In this document: positions 15,442-22,686 of the stretch, piece after piece | Position numbering within the stretch: position 1 is the stretch's first letter | Layout: the number at the start of each line of letters is the position of its first letter | Origin: a virus | Length of the DNA stretch: 48,037 bases | Virus record (IMG/VR): IMGVR_UViG_3300032046_000042 | Location: 1-48,037 of that record | Reading direction: 5' to 3' (one strand) | Made by a program: the position numbers and the translations under genes | Notes under the pieces: model-generated | Seen by the model: only the letters and a program-made list of their open reading frames with translations | The model's database searches: none | What the model was told of the DNA's origin: nothing

Positions 15442-16077
15442 TTAAAACAGTTGTGGCAAAACGCCGTCTAACTCTTTGGCTTTAGTAAAGTATTTTTCTA
15501 CTTGCCTATCGCCTTTCCAACACTCTATAAACGCCATGCAGCGTGAATAAAGATTCTTTATGTACTCGTCATCACGAGCAACCTTAAAGCTAACCAAGCG
15601 GTTGTCAGGAACTTCACGCGGGTCGTATGAGGCGAACCACCAAAAGTCATAACCGCTTATCATCATCATGCCTTGTACTTGTGCAAAGTATTTCCTTGGT
15701 ATCTGTTGTGCCAATCTTGTTTCGGTATGGTTAGCCGCACTGTATGGACACTTAACTTCTATACCTGAAAAATCTTCTATCAAGCCGTCAGGACTTGCAC
15801 CGATTTTGTCGCAGTCATCGGAAACCATGAAGCCGCACTTTCTGACTTCTTGATTTTGCAATAGCGAGAATAATGCTATCGCTTCATCCTCAAACCTGTT
15901 TCCCCATTGTGTTGCAGTGTTGCCCTTGAAGGACGAACCGTTTTCCATCTCGTCAAGTATTCCACTCCATGTTTTTTCACCTCCTGTAAGTATGCCGTGG
16001 AATTTTGTTCCGGTAATATAATTGCGACGCAGTGCAAGCCACTCGTCGCTCCCTTGCTCAACATTTATTTCTATCAC
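15442..16077 (-). CDS. YqaJ/lambda-type exonuclease
   Basis: 211 residues from a GTG at 16077 with AGGAGGAG upstream; a TTG at 16083 is the alternative. Catalytic residues of the PD-(D/E)XK fold are visible: E in GNRFEDEA, D in GASPDGL (about residue 97), and ExK in GIEVKCP (about 107-109), followed by YFAQVQGMMMISG. It resects double-stranded ends 5' to 3' to load the adjacent RecT annealase, a two-gene recombination system. Confidence 0.88.
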   Translation of the reverse strand: MIEINVEQGSDEWLALRRNYITGTKFHGILTGGEKTWSGILDEMENGSSFKGNTATQWGNRFEDEAIALFSLLQNQEVRKCGFMVSDDCDKIGASPDGLIEDFSGIEVKCPYSAANHTETRLAQQIPRKYFAQVQGMMMISGYDFWWFASYDPREVPDNRLVSFKVARDDEYIKNLYSRCMAFIECWKGDRQVEKYFTKAKELDGVLPQLF

Positions 16078-16079
16078 AG

Positions 16080-16358
16080 TCAATCTCCTCCTACATCAAA
16101 GCAGCCATCATCAAAATCCGGCTCATCAAAATCCGGCTCATCTTTTTCTGAAAGATACTCTGCCAACAATTCAACAGCATCTTCTTTCAAAAGTATCGAA
16201 ACAATTTCCGCGTTAAAGATTTTAAGCAACGCATCTTTTGCTTCTTTTATGTATGCGATTGCTGTAGCAGAATAATGCTCGTCCGATTGTTCTAACGCTG
16301 CTTGCTCGTCATTGTGCCTTGCCGCATCCATTATTGGGTCGCTCGTCTTGTAGGTCAT
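16080..16358 (-). CDS. Acidic hypothetical protein
   Basis: 92 residues between exonuclease and recT, overlapping the recT end by 4 bases. Strongly acidic, with a tandem EPDF-DEPDF repeat near the C-terminus that is a direct repeat at DNA level (16115-16144). An acidic spacer protein between the two recombinases could be an adaptor or a DNA mimic; this is a guess. Confidence 0.7.
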   Translation of the reverse strand: MTYKTSDPIMDAARHNDEQAALEQSDEHYSATAIAYIKEAKDALLKIFNAEIVSILLKEDAVELLAEYLSEKDEPDFDEPDFDDGCFDVGGD

Positions 16359-17287
16359 TTTGCTCTCTCCAAAAAAGAAATTGCTTCATCATATTTTGAC
16401 AACGGAAGTTCTGCCAATGTTTCTATCCTGTAGTAATTCATTAAGCGAGAACTTGCTATTCCTTTTTCGTCAAGCATTGCTATCAAGTCTGCTTCCTGCG
16501 TTTCACTTATTACAACAACTTGCTTTTCAGGTTGTGGCGTGTAGCCAACATTGAGCGCGTCAATGTCTATACCATCATGCTCGTTGATTACAGCAAGTGC
16601 TGTTTGGAATCGCTCACTACGCAGTGACTTAACCCATGTCTTGCTTGCCCGTTTTATTATTGCTTTCTTTTGCATTTCTTCTTCAAAGTCAACCCACGGA
16701 CATTGCTTTGCTTTTCCTTGCTTGTAAGCCACCCAAGCAGGTGATGAGTCGCGGATTTTTAATAACTGTTCTATGGTCATTTGCTCAACCAAGAAATCAC
16801 CGTCTGAAGTTTTGGCAATGCAATACCCGCCAACAACCTTTCCTCGCTCACCTACAAAAGAATTTCCGTTTCCGAAAGTGTGCAGCGGTTTATCGCATAT
16901 ACCACGATACTCGTACTGATCATTCTCGCAAACCATATTTGCTTTTGCCCATCGTATTGCGCCCGTATCTGTTGCCAGCTTGATCAAGCCTTTATAGGAA
17001 ATATCCAAGATTATTGCTTTGTCACGCGGTACAAGAAAGGCATAACCCGTTGCTGGATTAAGTGATAAGCCTATTGCCGCAATGTTGACAATGGCGTTCC
17101 TGACTGATTCGGGATTGCTGTTTGCTATCCCCCATATATAGTCATTCTTTTTTAACGCTTGCATAGCGAACAACTGCTCGCTTTCCCAATTCACCGAGCC
17201 AACTATCTTGCTTATGTCGGTAAACTTTTTCTCCATTGAAAGTACAGATTCAACTGCCGGTGCTAACTGCTTTGTTGTGTCATTCAT
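16355..17287 (-). CDS. recT: RecT-family single-strand annealing protein
   Basis: 310 residues from the ATG at 17287, which has CGGAGAAG upstream. The RecT core is present: ALKKNDYIWGIANSNPESV, NIAAIGLSLNP, AYLVPR-like AFLVPRDKAIILDISYKGLI, and PWVDFEEEMQKKAIIKRASK. It anneals complementary single strands during recombination-dependent replication, together with the exonuclease two genes downstream. The first gene after the DUF932 terminator. Confidence 0.93.
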   Translation of the reverse strand: MNDTTKQLAPAVESVLSMEKKFTDISKIVGSVNWESEQLFAMQALKKNDYIWGIANSNPESVRNAIVNIAAIGLSLNPATGYAFLVPRDKAIILDISYKGLIKLATDTGAIRWAKANMVCENDQYEYRGICDKPLHTFGNGNSFVGERGKVVGGYCIAKTSDGDFLVEQMTIEQLLKIRDSSPAWVAYKQGKAKQCPWVDFEEEMQKKAIIKRASKTWVKSLRSERFQTALAVINEHDGIDIDALNVGYTPQPEKQVVVISETQEADLIAMLDEKGIASSRLMNYYRIETLAELPLSKYDEAISFLERAK

Positions 17288-17306
17288 TTTGCTTCTCCGT
17301 TTAATC

Positions 17307-17334
17307 AAAAAAACGCCCGCCGGTTAAAGCGGGC
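17307..17334 (-). terminator. Intrinsic terminator after the DUF932 gene
   Basis: On the - strand GCCCGC, loop TTTAACCG, GCGGGC, one base, then seven T. A perfect 6-bp GC stem. It begins 8 bases after the DUF932 stop and isolates that gene from recT. Confidence 0.88.
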
Positions 17335-17341
17335 ATCGTTG

Positions 17342-18373
17342 TTATGCAGCAATGGCTAATGCTTTCCATTGCGATTGTGGCAACTCAATTATCTGCCCAC
17401 CCATACGCTCAAAGTCTGTAGCGCGGTCATAGTCCTCAATGTCTTGAGAATGTCGCGTTAAGGCATTGAGCAATCCGTATGCGGTTAAATCACCGCCAGT
17501 TAGCAAGTGTTGAAGCACTCCACGCTTTTCGCTTTCTTGCAGCGTAAAATGTTTCTGTACCCGCTCGACAACTTCGATAGGGTCAACTTCCATAATCATT
17601 CCTTTAGTGCGCTGCATCTCGGCGACTATTGCATCGAATCCTAATTGATTGACTGACGCTCGAACCGTGTCTTGAACTTGCATCCAAAACGCTTTGTCCG
17701 TCATTGCCATAGTTTCAGGTCTGAAGATTTCCATTGCCGACTCGCCAATGCCGGATGCTTTTCCAACATGGTATTTTCTTGTTGCCATGTTACTGATCAT
17801 ACCATTGAGGCATACGAGTCGAAACACCAACGGCTCAACCCGCAAACTTCCGCTTCCGATTTCTGAATTAGAAATTACTACGCCGCTTTGCACAATGTCG
17901 CCTTTAGCAACTTCGCCCTGTATGCGCGGAAACAATGCCTTGATATACATTCGCTTGTCCGTCAACTCACTGGACACTATTTGCATATCAGGAGTTTCTT
18001 GCAATACAGGCAACACCGCCTCGGCAAGATCATAATTATCAAGTGCGCGGTAACGGTCAGACAAGAATGCACGCGCCGAACCATCAAGCGTTCTGATCAT
18101 TCGTTTAGCAGGGTCTTTGTGCAACCAATGGTTTGCATTAGTGGCGCGTAACTCCGCTGGCATTTTGTCCCAATACTTTTTGGGTATGTCGCAGTGTGTA
18201 GCAACCTGATTAGAACAATGACTCGTCATGCTCAACGCGCCTTGCCCGTCAATCAACAACTGACCATCATCACTCAAAGACAACTTGCGGCTGTCCGCTA
18301 CAAAGTCGCGCTTGGCTGATTGTTGACGGTCAAGTTCTACTGCTAACTGCGTAAGTGTTTTACCTGTTTTCAT
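17342..18373 (-). CDS. DUF932 family protein
   Basis: 343 residues from the ATG at 18373; GGAG lies 6 bases before it, whereas the ATG at 18379 touches the site. The DUF932 pattern is clear: FLSDRYRALDNYDLAEAVLP, VVISNSEIGSGSLRVEPLVFRLVCLNGMI, and a C-terminal LTAYGLLNALTRHSQDIEDYDRATDFE. Such proteins occur widely on phages and plasmids near recombination genes; function is unknown. It is the only gene in this region bracketed by a hammerhead ribozyme (5') and a strong terminator (3'), so it would have its own monocistronic message. Confidence 0.9.
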   Translation of the reverse strand: MKTGKTLTQLAVELDRQQSAKRDFVADSRKLSLSDDGQLLIDGQGALSMTSHCSNQVATHCDIPKKYWDKMPAELRATNANHWLHKDPAKRMIRTLDGSARAFLSDRYRALDNYDLAEAVLPVLQETPDMQIVSSELTDKRMYIKALFPRIQGEVAKGDIVQSGVVISNSEIGSGSLRVEPLVFRLVCLNGMISNMATRKYHVGKASGIGESAMEIFRPETMAMTDKAFWMQVQDTVRASVNQLGFDAIVAEMQRTKGMIMEVDPIEVVERVQKHFTLQESEKRGVLQHLLTGGDLTAYGLLNALTRHSQDIEDYDRATDFERMGGQIIELPQSQWKALAIAA

Positions 18374-18398
18374 AATCATCTCCGTTTACATTAAGTTT

Positions 18399-18447
18399 CT
18401 GTTTCGTCCTTTTGGACTCATCAGTGTTGATACACATCAACAAACAG
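18399..18447 (-). ncRNA. Hammerhead ribozyme 2 (type III), upstream of the DUF932 gene
   Basis: All parts are present on the - strand. Stem III CUGU (18447-18444) pairs with ACAG (18402-18399). Cleavage triplet GUU, cut after U18443. Stem I UGUUGAU (18442-18436), loop GUGU, AUCAACA (18431-18425). Core CUGAUGA (18424-18418). Stem II GUCC, loop AAAA, GGAC (18417-18406). Core GAAA (18405-18402). Every invariant core base matches the family consensus. It lies in the 102-base gap between two genes, 26 bases before the DUF932 ATG. Confidence 0.93.
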
Positions 18448-18448
18448 C

Positions 18449-18464
18449 GGCGCGTCCGTGCGCC
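18449..18464 (-). other. Hairpin abutting hammerhead 2
   Basis: On the - strand GGCGC, loop ACGGAC, GCGCC, then a single G before ribozyme stem III. After self-cleavage this would be the last stable helix of the upstream RNA and could shield its 3' end. Hammerhead 1 has a hairpin at the same spacing. Confidence 0.75.
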
Positions 18465-18475
18465 ACAATTCATCC

Positions 18476-18688
18476 TTAAAAGTTAATTGGCAAGTGTGTT
18501 GCGATTTGTTGCGCCAAATTGACTGTACCGTACTTTCGTATTTTATCCTCCCACGCCTCGTAAGAAATACTGTAGGTGTATTTTCCATTGCTTACACAGA
18601 TAAAGTTACCGCTGCTGGTAAATGTATAACCACGCAACTCTATAACTGCGTTTGCCACATCGGTAAAGGTTCGAGTTTTGTCTATCAT
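18476..18688 (-). CDS. Hypothetical small protein
   Basis: 70 residues from the ATG at 18688, with AAAAGGAGAA upstream; the longer frame to 18769 lacks a site. Beta-rich centre (GYTFTSSGNFICVSNGKYTYSISYEAW). It is the last gene before hammerhead 2. Not recognised. Confidence 0.7.
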   Translation of the reverse strand: MIDKTRTFTDVANAVIELRGYTFTSSGNFICVSNGKYTYSISYEAWEDKIRKYGTVNLAQQIATHLPINF

Positions 18689-18701
18689 TTCTTTTCTCCT
18701 T

Positions 18702-18902
18702 TTAAGAAACTTTGAAGGTGTCGCAAACAACACCAAGTAGATGATCATAACTTCCTGACTTGGCATCATCCATAAATGTTTTTATTTCTTCTGCCGTGCA
18801 ATCGTTCTCTCTCATTGCATGCTGGCATCGACCAAGTATTGCGAAAGCGTTTCCATCTTCGCCTACAAGTTTTACTTTTACTTTGTTGAGTGGCTTCTTC
18901 AT
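18702..18902 (-). CDS. Hypothetical small protein
   Basis: 66 residues from the third of three in-frame ATGs (18908, 18905, 18902), the one best spaced from AAGGAG. Basic at the start (KKPLNKVKVKLVG), then EDGNAFAILGRCQHAMRE, a pattern seen in small phage proteins of unknown role. Overlaps the preceding gene's end. Confidence 0.7.
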   Translation of the reverse strand: MKKPLNKVKVKLVGEDGNAFAILGRCQHAMRENDCTAEEIKTFMDDAKSGSYDHLLGVVCDTFKVS

Positions 18903-18904
18903 CA

Positions 18905-19426
18905 TCATTCTCCTTTTGTGGTTGGGGTTAAAATTTTATAAACTTCTTGAAACAGTGCTGGCAGCAAAACCTTATTGATTCTTTCTGCCATGTCCTTATC
19001 TTTAATCGCTTCGGGGTTGTCGGTTGTAGTCAAGTGACTGCCGCCTCTGCCCGTTACTTCGGCACATTCTTGAAGCGTATAGAACGACTGCATTAAGTCA
19101 GACAGCTTCCAACTTTCGCTTTCTGATAAAACAGTTTCTTTTAATACCTGATTGATATGGTGCAAGTATTTTCCATCGCTGTCCTCTTTGTTAAGAAAGC
19201 CTTTCCAATGGGAATGAGAAGTAATATCTTTTGCAAATATAGGATTCGCTTGATTGGTATACACCTCTACATTTCCGAATGACCAATACCAACCGCATGA
19301 CCACTCCGCTGCCTCAAGCCATATTAACTCGCGGTACTGATCACGACCAATTAAATACACATCCTTTCCATTAGGAAAAAATGCTTGCGTCTTTGTCTTT
19401 GGAAGATAAGTTGTAAGTGTTTGCAT
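18905..19426 (-). CDS. Hypothetical protein
   Basis: 173 residues from the ATG at 19426, six bases after GGAGA. Aromatic-rich centre (WLEAAEWSCGWYWSFGNVEVY) and SHSHWKGFLN, ending in helices. I recall similar proteins of unknown function in other phages but cannot name a family. Confidence 0.75.
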   Translation of the reverse strand: MQTLTTYLPKTKTQAFFPNGKDVYLIGRDQYRELIWLEAAEWSCGWYWSFGNVEVYTNQANPIFAKDITSHSHWKGFLNKEDSDGKYLHHINQVLKETVLSESESWKLSDLMQSFYTLQECAEVTGRGGSHLTTTDNPEAIKDKDMAERINKVLLPALFQEVYKILTPTTKGE

Positions 19427-19428
19427 GA

Positions 19429-19620
19429 TCATTCTCCTTGGCAGATTAAAACAAAATAGCGATGGCGTTGATCTTTCAGAAATTCAACGGTTGCGGGATA
19501 ACGCTCCCGTACTATTTCCTCACTGTACTTATTCAACGCTTCCGCTTCTGGCGCGGTCAATATGTGTCCGGTGTATGTTCTGTATCCTGCTGATACAGGC
19601 GGTACGGCATCTGCTTGCAT
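19429..19620 (-). CDS. Hypothetical small protein
   Basis: 63 residues from the ATG at 19620, six bases after AAGGAGC. Helical centre (TAPEAEALNKYSEEIVRERYPATVEFLKD). The stop is next to the following start. Not recognised. Confidence 0.7.
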   Translation of the reverse strand: MQADAVPPVSAGYRTYTGHILTAPEAEALNKYSEEIVRERYPATVEFLKDQRHRYFVLICQGE

Positions 19621-19622
19621 GA

Positions 19623-19928
19623 TCACGCTCCTTCTTGATTGGTTGTCTGTACGCCTTTTTCACTCGCCCTTCTCTTTGTTGCTTGTCGCTCATAGTGTCG
19701 CGCCTCATTGCTCTGCCGCATCTCGTTTATCACGGCTTGCAACTGATCAATCGTTGACTCGTTAAATTCAACAACTCCTTCTTTATTCAATACCTTCAGA
19801 AGAAATATCGCGTCCAATGATATTGAGTAGCAATTATTTATTGGCACACGACCATTGCCCGCAATTTGTCGCACAATAGAAAAACTGCTTTCGTGTATCG
19901 AATCAAGCGCACTGATTAAATTACTCAT
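19623..19928 (-). CDS. Hypothetical protein
   Basis: 101 residues from the ATG at 19928; the longer frame to 19940 begins at a GTG that is part of the ribosome-binding site GTGGAGAT. Predominantly helical with a basic C-terminus (ARHYERQATKRRASEK). Its stop is just before the next start. Not recognised. Confidence 0.7.
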   Translation of the reverse strand: MSNLISALDSIHESSFSIVRQIAGNGRVPINNCYSISLDAIFLLKVLNKEGVVEFNESTIDQLQAVINEMRQSNEARHYERQATKRRASEKGVQTTNQEGA

Positions 19929-20172
19929 GTTGATCTCCACTTATAATCGCATAAAGATTCTTAACTGCGAGTGCTGCTTCATCTCGCCGTTCTTCTGCCC
20001 ACTTAATGCGTTCCACAATATCGTGACCAGTAACAAGTATTTCTCCTGATGAGTTTGACTTATATAACGGGATACAAAAAACCTTCCCGTGGTAATTGCT
20101 ATCAAGGTGGACAACATTCTCAACACGGTTGAGGTTATATGTTTTATTCAATTTATCTTGTAAGTCATTCAT
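19921..20172 (-). CDS. Hypothetical small protein
   Basis: 83 residues with a strong AAAAGGAGAT site. A beta-rich first half and a C-terminal helix (IVERIKWAEERRDEAALAVKNLY). It overlaps the next gene by 8 bases. Not recognised. Confidence 0.7.
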   Translation of the reverse strand: MNDLQDKLNKTYNLNRVENVVHLDSNYHGKVFCIPLYKSNSSGEILVTGHDIVERIKWAEERRDEAALAVKNLYAIISGDQHE

Positions 20173-20185
20173 TTTGAATCTCCTT

Positions 20186-20395
20186 TTATCCGTTACGAGA
20201 AAAACTGCCCATCACTGGAACAGTCGTTTTTTTGTTTTCGTTTACCAATCGTTCTCCGCTTGGCGTGTACAGTAAAACTTTTTTGTCCTTTGCATATCGA
20301 GCAATCGTTCCATCATTTAGTTGAATAACATCCACGCCGGTGAAAAGCATTTTCAATTCAGCAATGGTTCTTGTTGCTACCAATGTGTCGCGCAT
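20186..20395 (-). CDS. Hypothetical small protein
   Basis: 69 residues with the AAAAGGAGAT site. A short helix followed by beta strands (VDVIQLNDGTIARYAKDKKVLLY). Not recognised. Confidence 0.7.
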   Translation of the reverse strand: MRDTLVATRTIAELKMLFTGVDVIQLNDGTIARYAKDKKVLLYTPSGERLVNENKKTTVPVMGSFSRNG

Positions 20396-20420
20396 AACCT
20401 ATCTCCTTTTGGTTGGTTGA

Positions 20421-21287
20421 TTATTCAATCTCGGAAGTGATGTTTTGTATTTGCCGCAATGCAGTGAGCTTTTCTTCCATTATAGGCAGACCACCTGCTT
20501 CATTTACAAACTCAATCATTTCTTTTATTTTTTCCACGCCTCCATTATCCGTAAGCAAGTCCATACCTTCTTCAACTTCATCCGAGCCGCCATACTCTTC
20601 ACACAACTCCATAAACTTTTCGATCCCGTCCATGCCGCCAAGCTCGTCTACCTTTTCCATAGTTTCCCTTACCGAGTCAATGTCGTTCTCTCTTTCAAAA
20701 AATTCCAATCTATCAATCGCTTCGTCCGTGCTTATGTATTTTAGTTTTTTCAATAACTCTTGGATGTTATTTGGCGATATATCCAGCTTTGTCATTGTTT
20801 GGATGAATGCCGCTGCGTCATCAATACTAAATTCCGATTCAGCAATCGCCTCGGTAAGCAAGTCTTTTGCTCTGACCATTTCTCTGACTACTATTATTTC
20901 TTCAAGGATTTGTTTTTGAGTTGTAATTATTATTTCTTCATTGGTGAAAGTTTCTTGCGTGGTGTCGTTTGCAATCATATTGCTTTCTGAATTTGCTACA
21001 CAGATTGAAGTCGTTGCTGTATTCATCTCGGTATCTCCTTTTGAATTATAAACAGAAAGGTTTGCTTGATTATTACTGCACACAAGGTTGGAGCAGTCCG
21101 AGCAATCTATGCAAGCGTCACAGCCAGTACAATACTTGCAGCCTTCACAGTTCCAGCATCCATTGTTTGTTTCGTTATCGTTTGAAAAATCTGGATGACC
21201 ATGTGCAAACTCAAGAGTCACACCGTTTATCAACTTGTCTGCACGCTCAAGAAATTCTTTGTGGCTTTGGAAAATTTCGGTTCTCAT
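20421..21287 (-). CDS. Cysteine-rich / acidic helical protein, possibly two genes fused in frame
   Basis: 288 residues from the ATG at 21287, which has AAAAGGAGAT upstream. Residues about 45-75 hold ten cysteines in closely spaced CxxC pairs (CWNCEGCKYCTGCDAC, then CIDCSDCSNLVC), a likely metal site. After residue 85 the frame runs through a perfect copy of the early ribosome-binding site (CAAAAGGAGAT) and an ATG at 21026, and the remaining 201 residues form an acidic helical protein with repeated EEYGGSDEVEEGMD / NGGVEKIKEMIE-like units. Either a fusion has kept the old start, or both forms are made. No family recognised. Confidence 0.7.
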   Translation of the reverse strand: MRTEIFQSHKEFLERADKLINGVTLEFAHGHPDFSNDNETNNGCWNCEGCKYCTGCDACIDCSDCSNLVCSNNQANLSVYNSKGDTEMNTATTSICVANSESNMIANDTTQETFTNEEIIITTQKQILEEIIVVREMVRAKDLLTEAIAESEFSIDDAAAFIQTMTKLDISPNNIQELLKKLKYISTDEAIDRLEFFERENDIDSVRETMEKVDELGGMDGIEKFMELCEEYGGSDEVEEGMDLLTDNGGVEKIKEMIEFVNEAGGLPIMEEKLTALRQIQNITSEIE

Positions 21288-21421
21288 TTTGCATCTCCTT
21301 TTACTATTGATAATAAACGACAAGCTCCAGCCAATGTTTCATCAAGGAATTCTTCTTTCTTTCCATTGACCATTGCCACCAATAACCATCTGCCATTTTG
21401 GAACTTCGCTATCATTTCCAT
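21284..21421 (-). CDS. Hypothetical 45-residue protein
   Basis: From the ATG at 21421 with AAAAGGAGATAC upstream. Reads MEMIAKFQNGRWLLVAMVNGKKEEF and then a short helix. The longer frame to 21514 overlaps the small membrane gene and has no site. Its stop overlaps the next start. Confidence 0.65.
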   Translation of the reverse strand: MEMIAKFQNGRWLLVAMVNGKKEEFLDETLAGACRLLSIVKGDAK

Positions 21422-21534
21422 TTTGTATCTCCTTTTGGTTTGTCGGGATTGATTAACTCTGCTACGAGGTACGAAAGCAAAATAGAACCAAAGATTATAA
21501 ATAACAATGTGCAAGCATTAAACAGCATATCCAT
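21412..21534 (-). CDS. 40-residue single-span membrane protein
   Basis: ATG at 21534 preceded by AAGGAGAA. One transmembrane span (LFNACTLLFIIFGSILLSYLVAEL) and a basic C-terminal tail. It ends just inside the next gene (10-base overlap). Site strength and packing argue that it is real despite its size. Role unknown. Confidence 0.6.
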   Translation of the reverse strand: MDMLFNACTLLFIIFGSILLSYLVAELINPDKPKGDTKWK

Positions 21535-21540
21535 TTCTCC

Positions 21541-21774
21541 TTAATAACAACGGACTGGTTGATCAAACAATCTGCCACCGTGTTTTAATCGGTTGCTCAT
21601 GTTGTCGTATTTAACTTTAGAAATTGTTTCTCCTTCAACAGTATAGTAATTATCATCCGCTTCCAGTTTTATAATCTCCTTCCAATAATCACTCGGAGAA
21701 TTAAACTTTTCAAGCGTATAAAAAATATCACCTTCAAGACCTTCTGTTGTGATGATTGAATAAATATACTTCAT
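21541..21774 (-). CDS. Hypothetical small protein
   Basis: 77 residues, acidic, aromatic-rich (DIFYTLEKFNSPSDYWKEI). A GGAG site precedes the ATG. Not recognised. Confidence 0.7.
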   Translation of the reverse strand: MKYIYSIITTEGLEGDIFYTLEKFNSPSDYWKEIIKLEADDNYYTVEGETISKVKYDNMSNRLKHGGRLFDQPVRCY

Positions 21775-21777
21775 AAC

Positions 21778-22011
21778 TCACTCCTTGTTTATCTTTGGGA
21801 AGTTTGTTTCTACATATTGTAAAAACGGGTCTTGCTCCAATTCGTCTTGCTCTTGCGCCAATATCTCAAGCACCGTATTGGCAGTGATTCCCATAATGAT
21901 AAAAGCTAATGCTCGTTCCGAGCCGCTCATTCTATTGATATACTCGGACAATGATTCCATGCTGTTGTGCGTGGCAAACATATTAGACTTTCTATCTCGT
22001 AAGTTACTCAT
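21778..22011 (-). CDS. Hypothetical small protein
   Basis: 77 residues, acidic C-terminus, with a moderately hydrophobic centre (ALAFIIMGITANTVLEILA) that could be buried or membrane-associated. The AAAAGGAGAT site lies in the end of the upstream gene, which overlaps by 4 bases. Not recognised. Confidence 0.7.
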   Translation of the reverse strand: MSNLRDRKSNMFATHNSMESLSEYINRMSGSERALAFIIMGITANTVLEILAQEQDELEQDPFLQYVETNFPKINKE

Positions 22012-22376
22012 GCTGCTATCTCCTTTTGGTTGTGGTTAATTGTTTCCGCTTCAAGCATTGCCATAACTTGTATATATTGCCGCCTAATCGCATCACCATA
22101 GTATCGCGCTTCAAAATCAGTAGCGCGTTTTTTCATTGCAAGCTCTCGTATCATGCTGGTGTGATAATCGTTTAGGAATCCGTAGGCGACATGCCAACCG
22201 CATTTAACTATGTTGGCATCCACGGCATCACAAATAGCATCATTCAACTTCATCTTCAAAGCGTGTGCGCCATTTGGATTGAAGTATTCAAACTTCAGCA
22301 AGTCAATGTTGCTCCAATGCTTGTTTGGCGCGGTTGCTTTTTCGCTAATGTGCAAATACTTTTCTAATCGGTTCAT
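22008..22376 (-). CDS. Hypothetical protein
   Basis: 122 residues with a strong AAAAGGAGAT site. Helical, with KCGWHVAYGFLNDYHTSM in the centre and a glutamine/isoleucine-rich end. Not recognised. Confidence 0.7.
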   Translation of the reverse strand: MNRLEKYLHISEKATAPNKHWSNIDLLKFEYFNPNGAHALKMKLNDAICDAVDANIVKCGWHVAYGFLNDYHTSMIRELAMKKRATDFEARYYGDAIRRQYIQVMAMLEAETINHNQKEIAA

Positions 22377-22399
22377 GTCTATCTCCTTTTGATCAGTGA

Positions 22400-22612
22400 T
22401 TAAAATTCAAACGCAGTGAACAACAAACTTCCTTTCTTTACATATATGCACAAACTAATATCAGACCAATCATCCAACTGATATTTTTTCATCTCCCTAC
22501 AATACCCAACAACTCGATAAACCTTTGCGGCATTCGCTTTTCGTTTTATCAGCTCACCTTTTAATGTTTCTACTTTCGCATAACCTTCCGGTATCGCTAT
22601 GTCGTGTTTCAT
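22400..22612 (-). CDS. Hypothetical small protein, first gene after hammerhead 1
   Basis: 70 residues from the ATG at 22612, preceded by GGAGAAG. A longer frame to 22708 would be read through the hammerhead and its hairpin, so I reject that start. The downstream ribozyme product would begin 68 bases before this ATG with a 5'-hydroxyl end. Basic N-terminal half, beta-rich C-terminus. Not recognised. Confidence 0.75.
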   Translation of the reverse strand: MKHDIAIPEGYAKVETLKGELIKRKANAAKVYRVVGYCREMKKYQLDDWSDISLCIYVKKGSLLFTAFEF

Positions 22613-22636
22613 TTTGCTTCTCCATTTATAAATTTC

Positions 22637-22685
22637 CGGTTTCGCCATTCGTGGCTCATCAGCACAGACCATTATCTGTGTACCG
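22637..22685 (-). ncRNA. Hammerhead ribozyme 1 (type III), early-operon leader
   Basis: Complete on the - strand. Stem III CGGU (22685-22682) pairs with ACCG (22640-22637). Cleavage triplet GUA, cut between A22681 and C22680. Stem I CACAGA (22680-22675), loop UAAUGG, UCUGUG (22668-22663). Core CUGAUGA (22662-22656). Stem II GCC, loop ACGAAU, GGC (22655-22644), with the conserved G10.1-C11.1 pair. Core GAAA (22643-22640). Both internal loops are six bases and could form the loop-loop contact known from natural hammerheads. It lies in the untranslated leader of the leftward early genes. Confidence 0.94.
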
Positions 22686-22686
22686 C

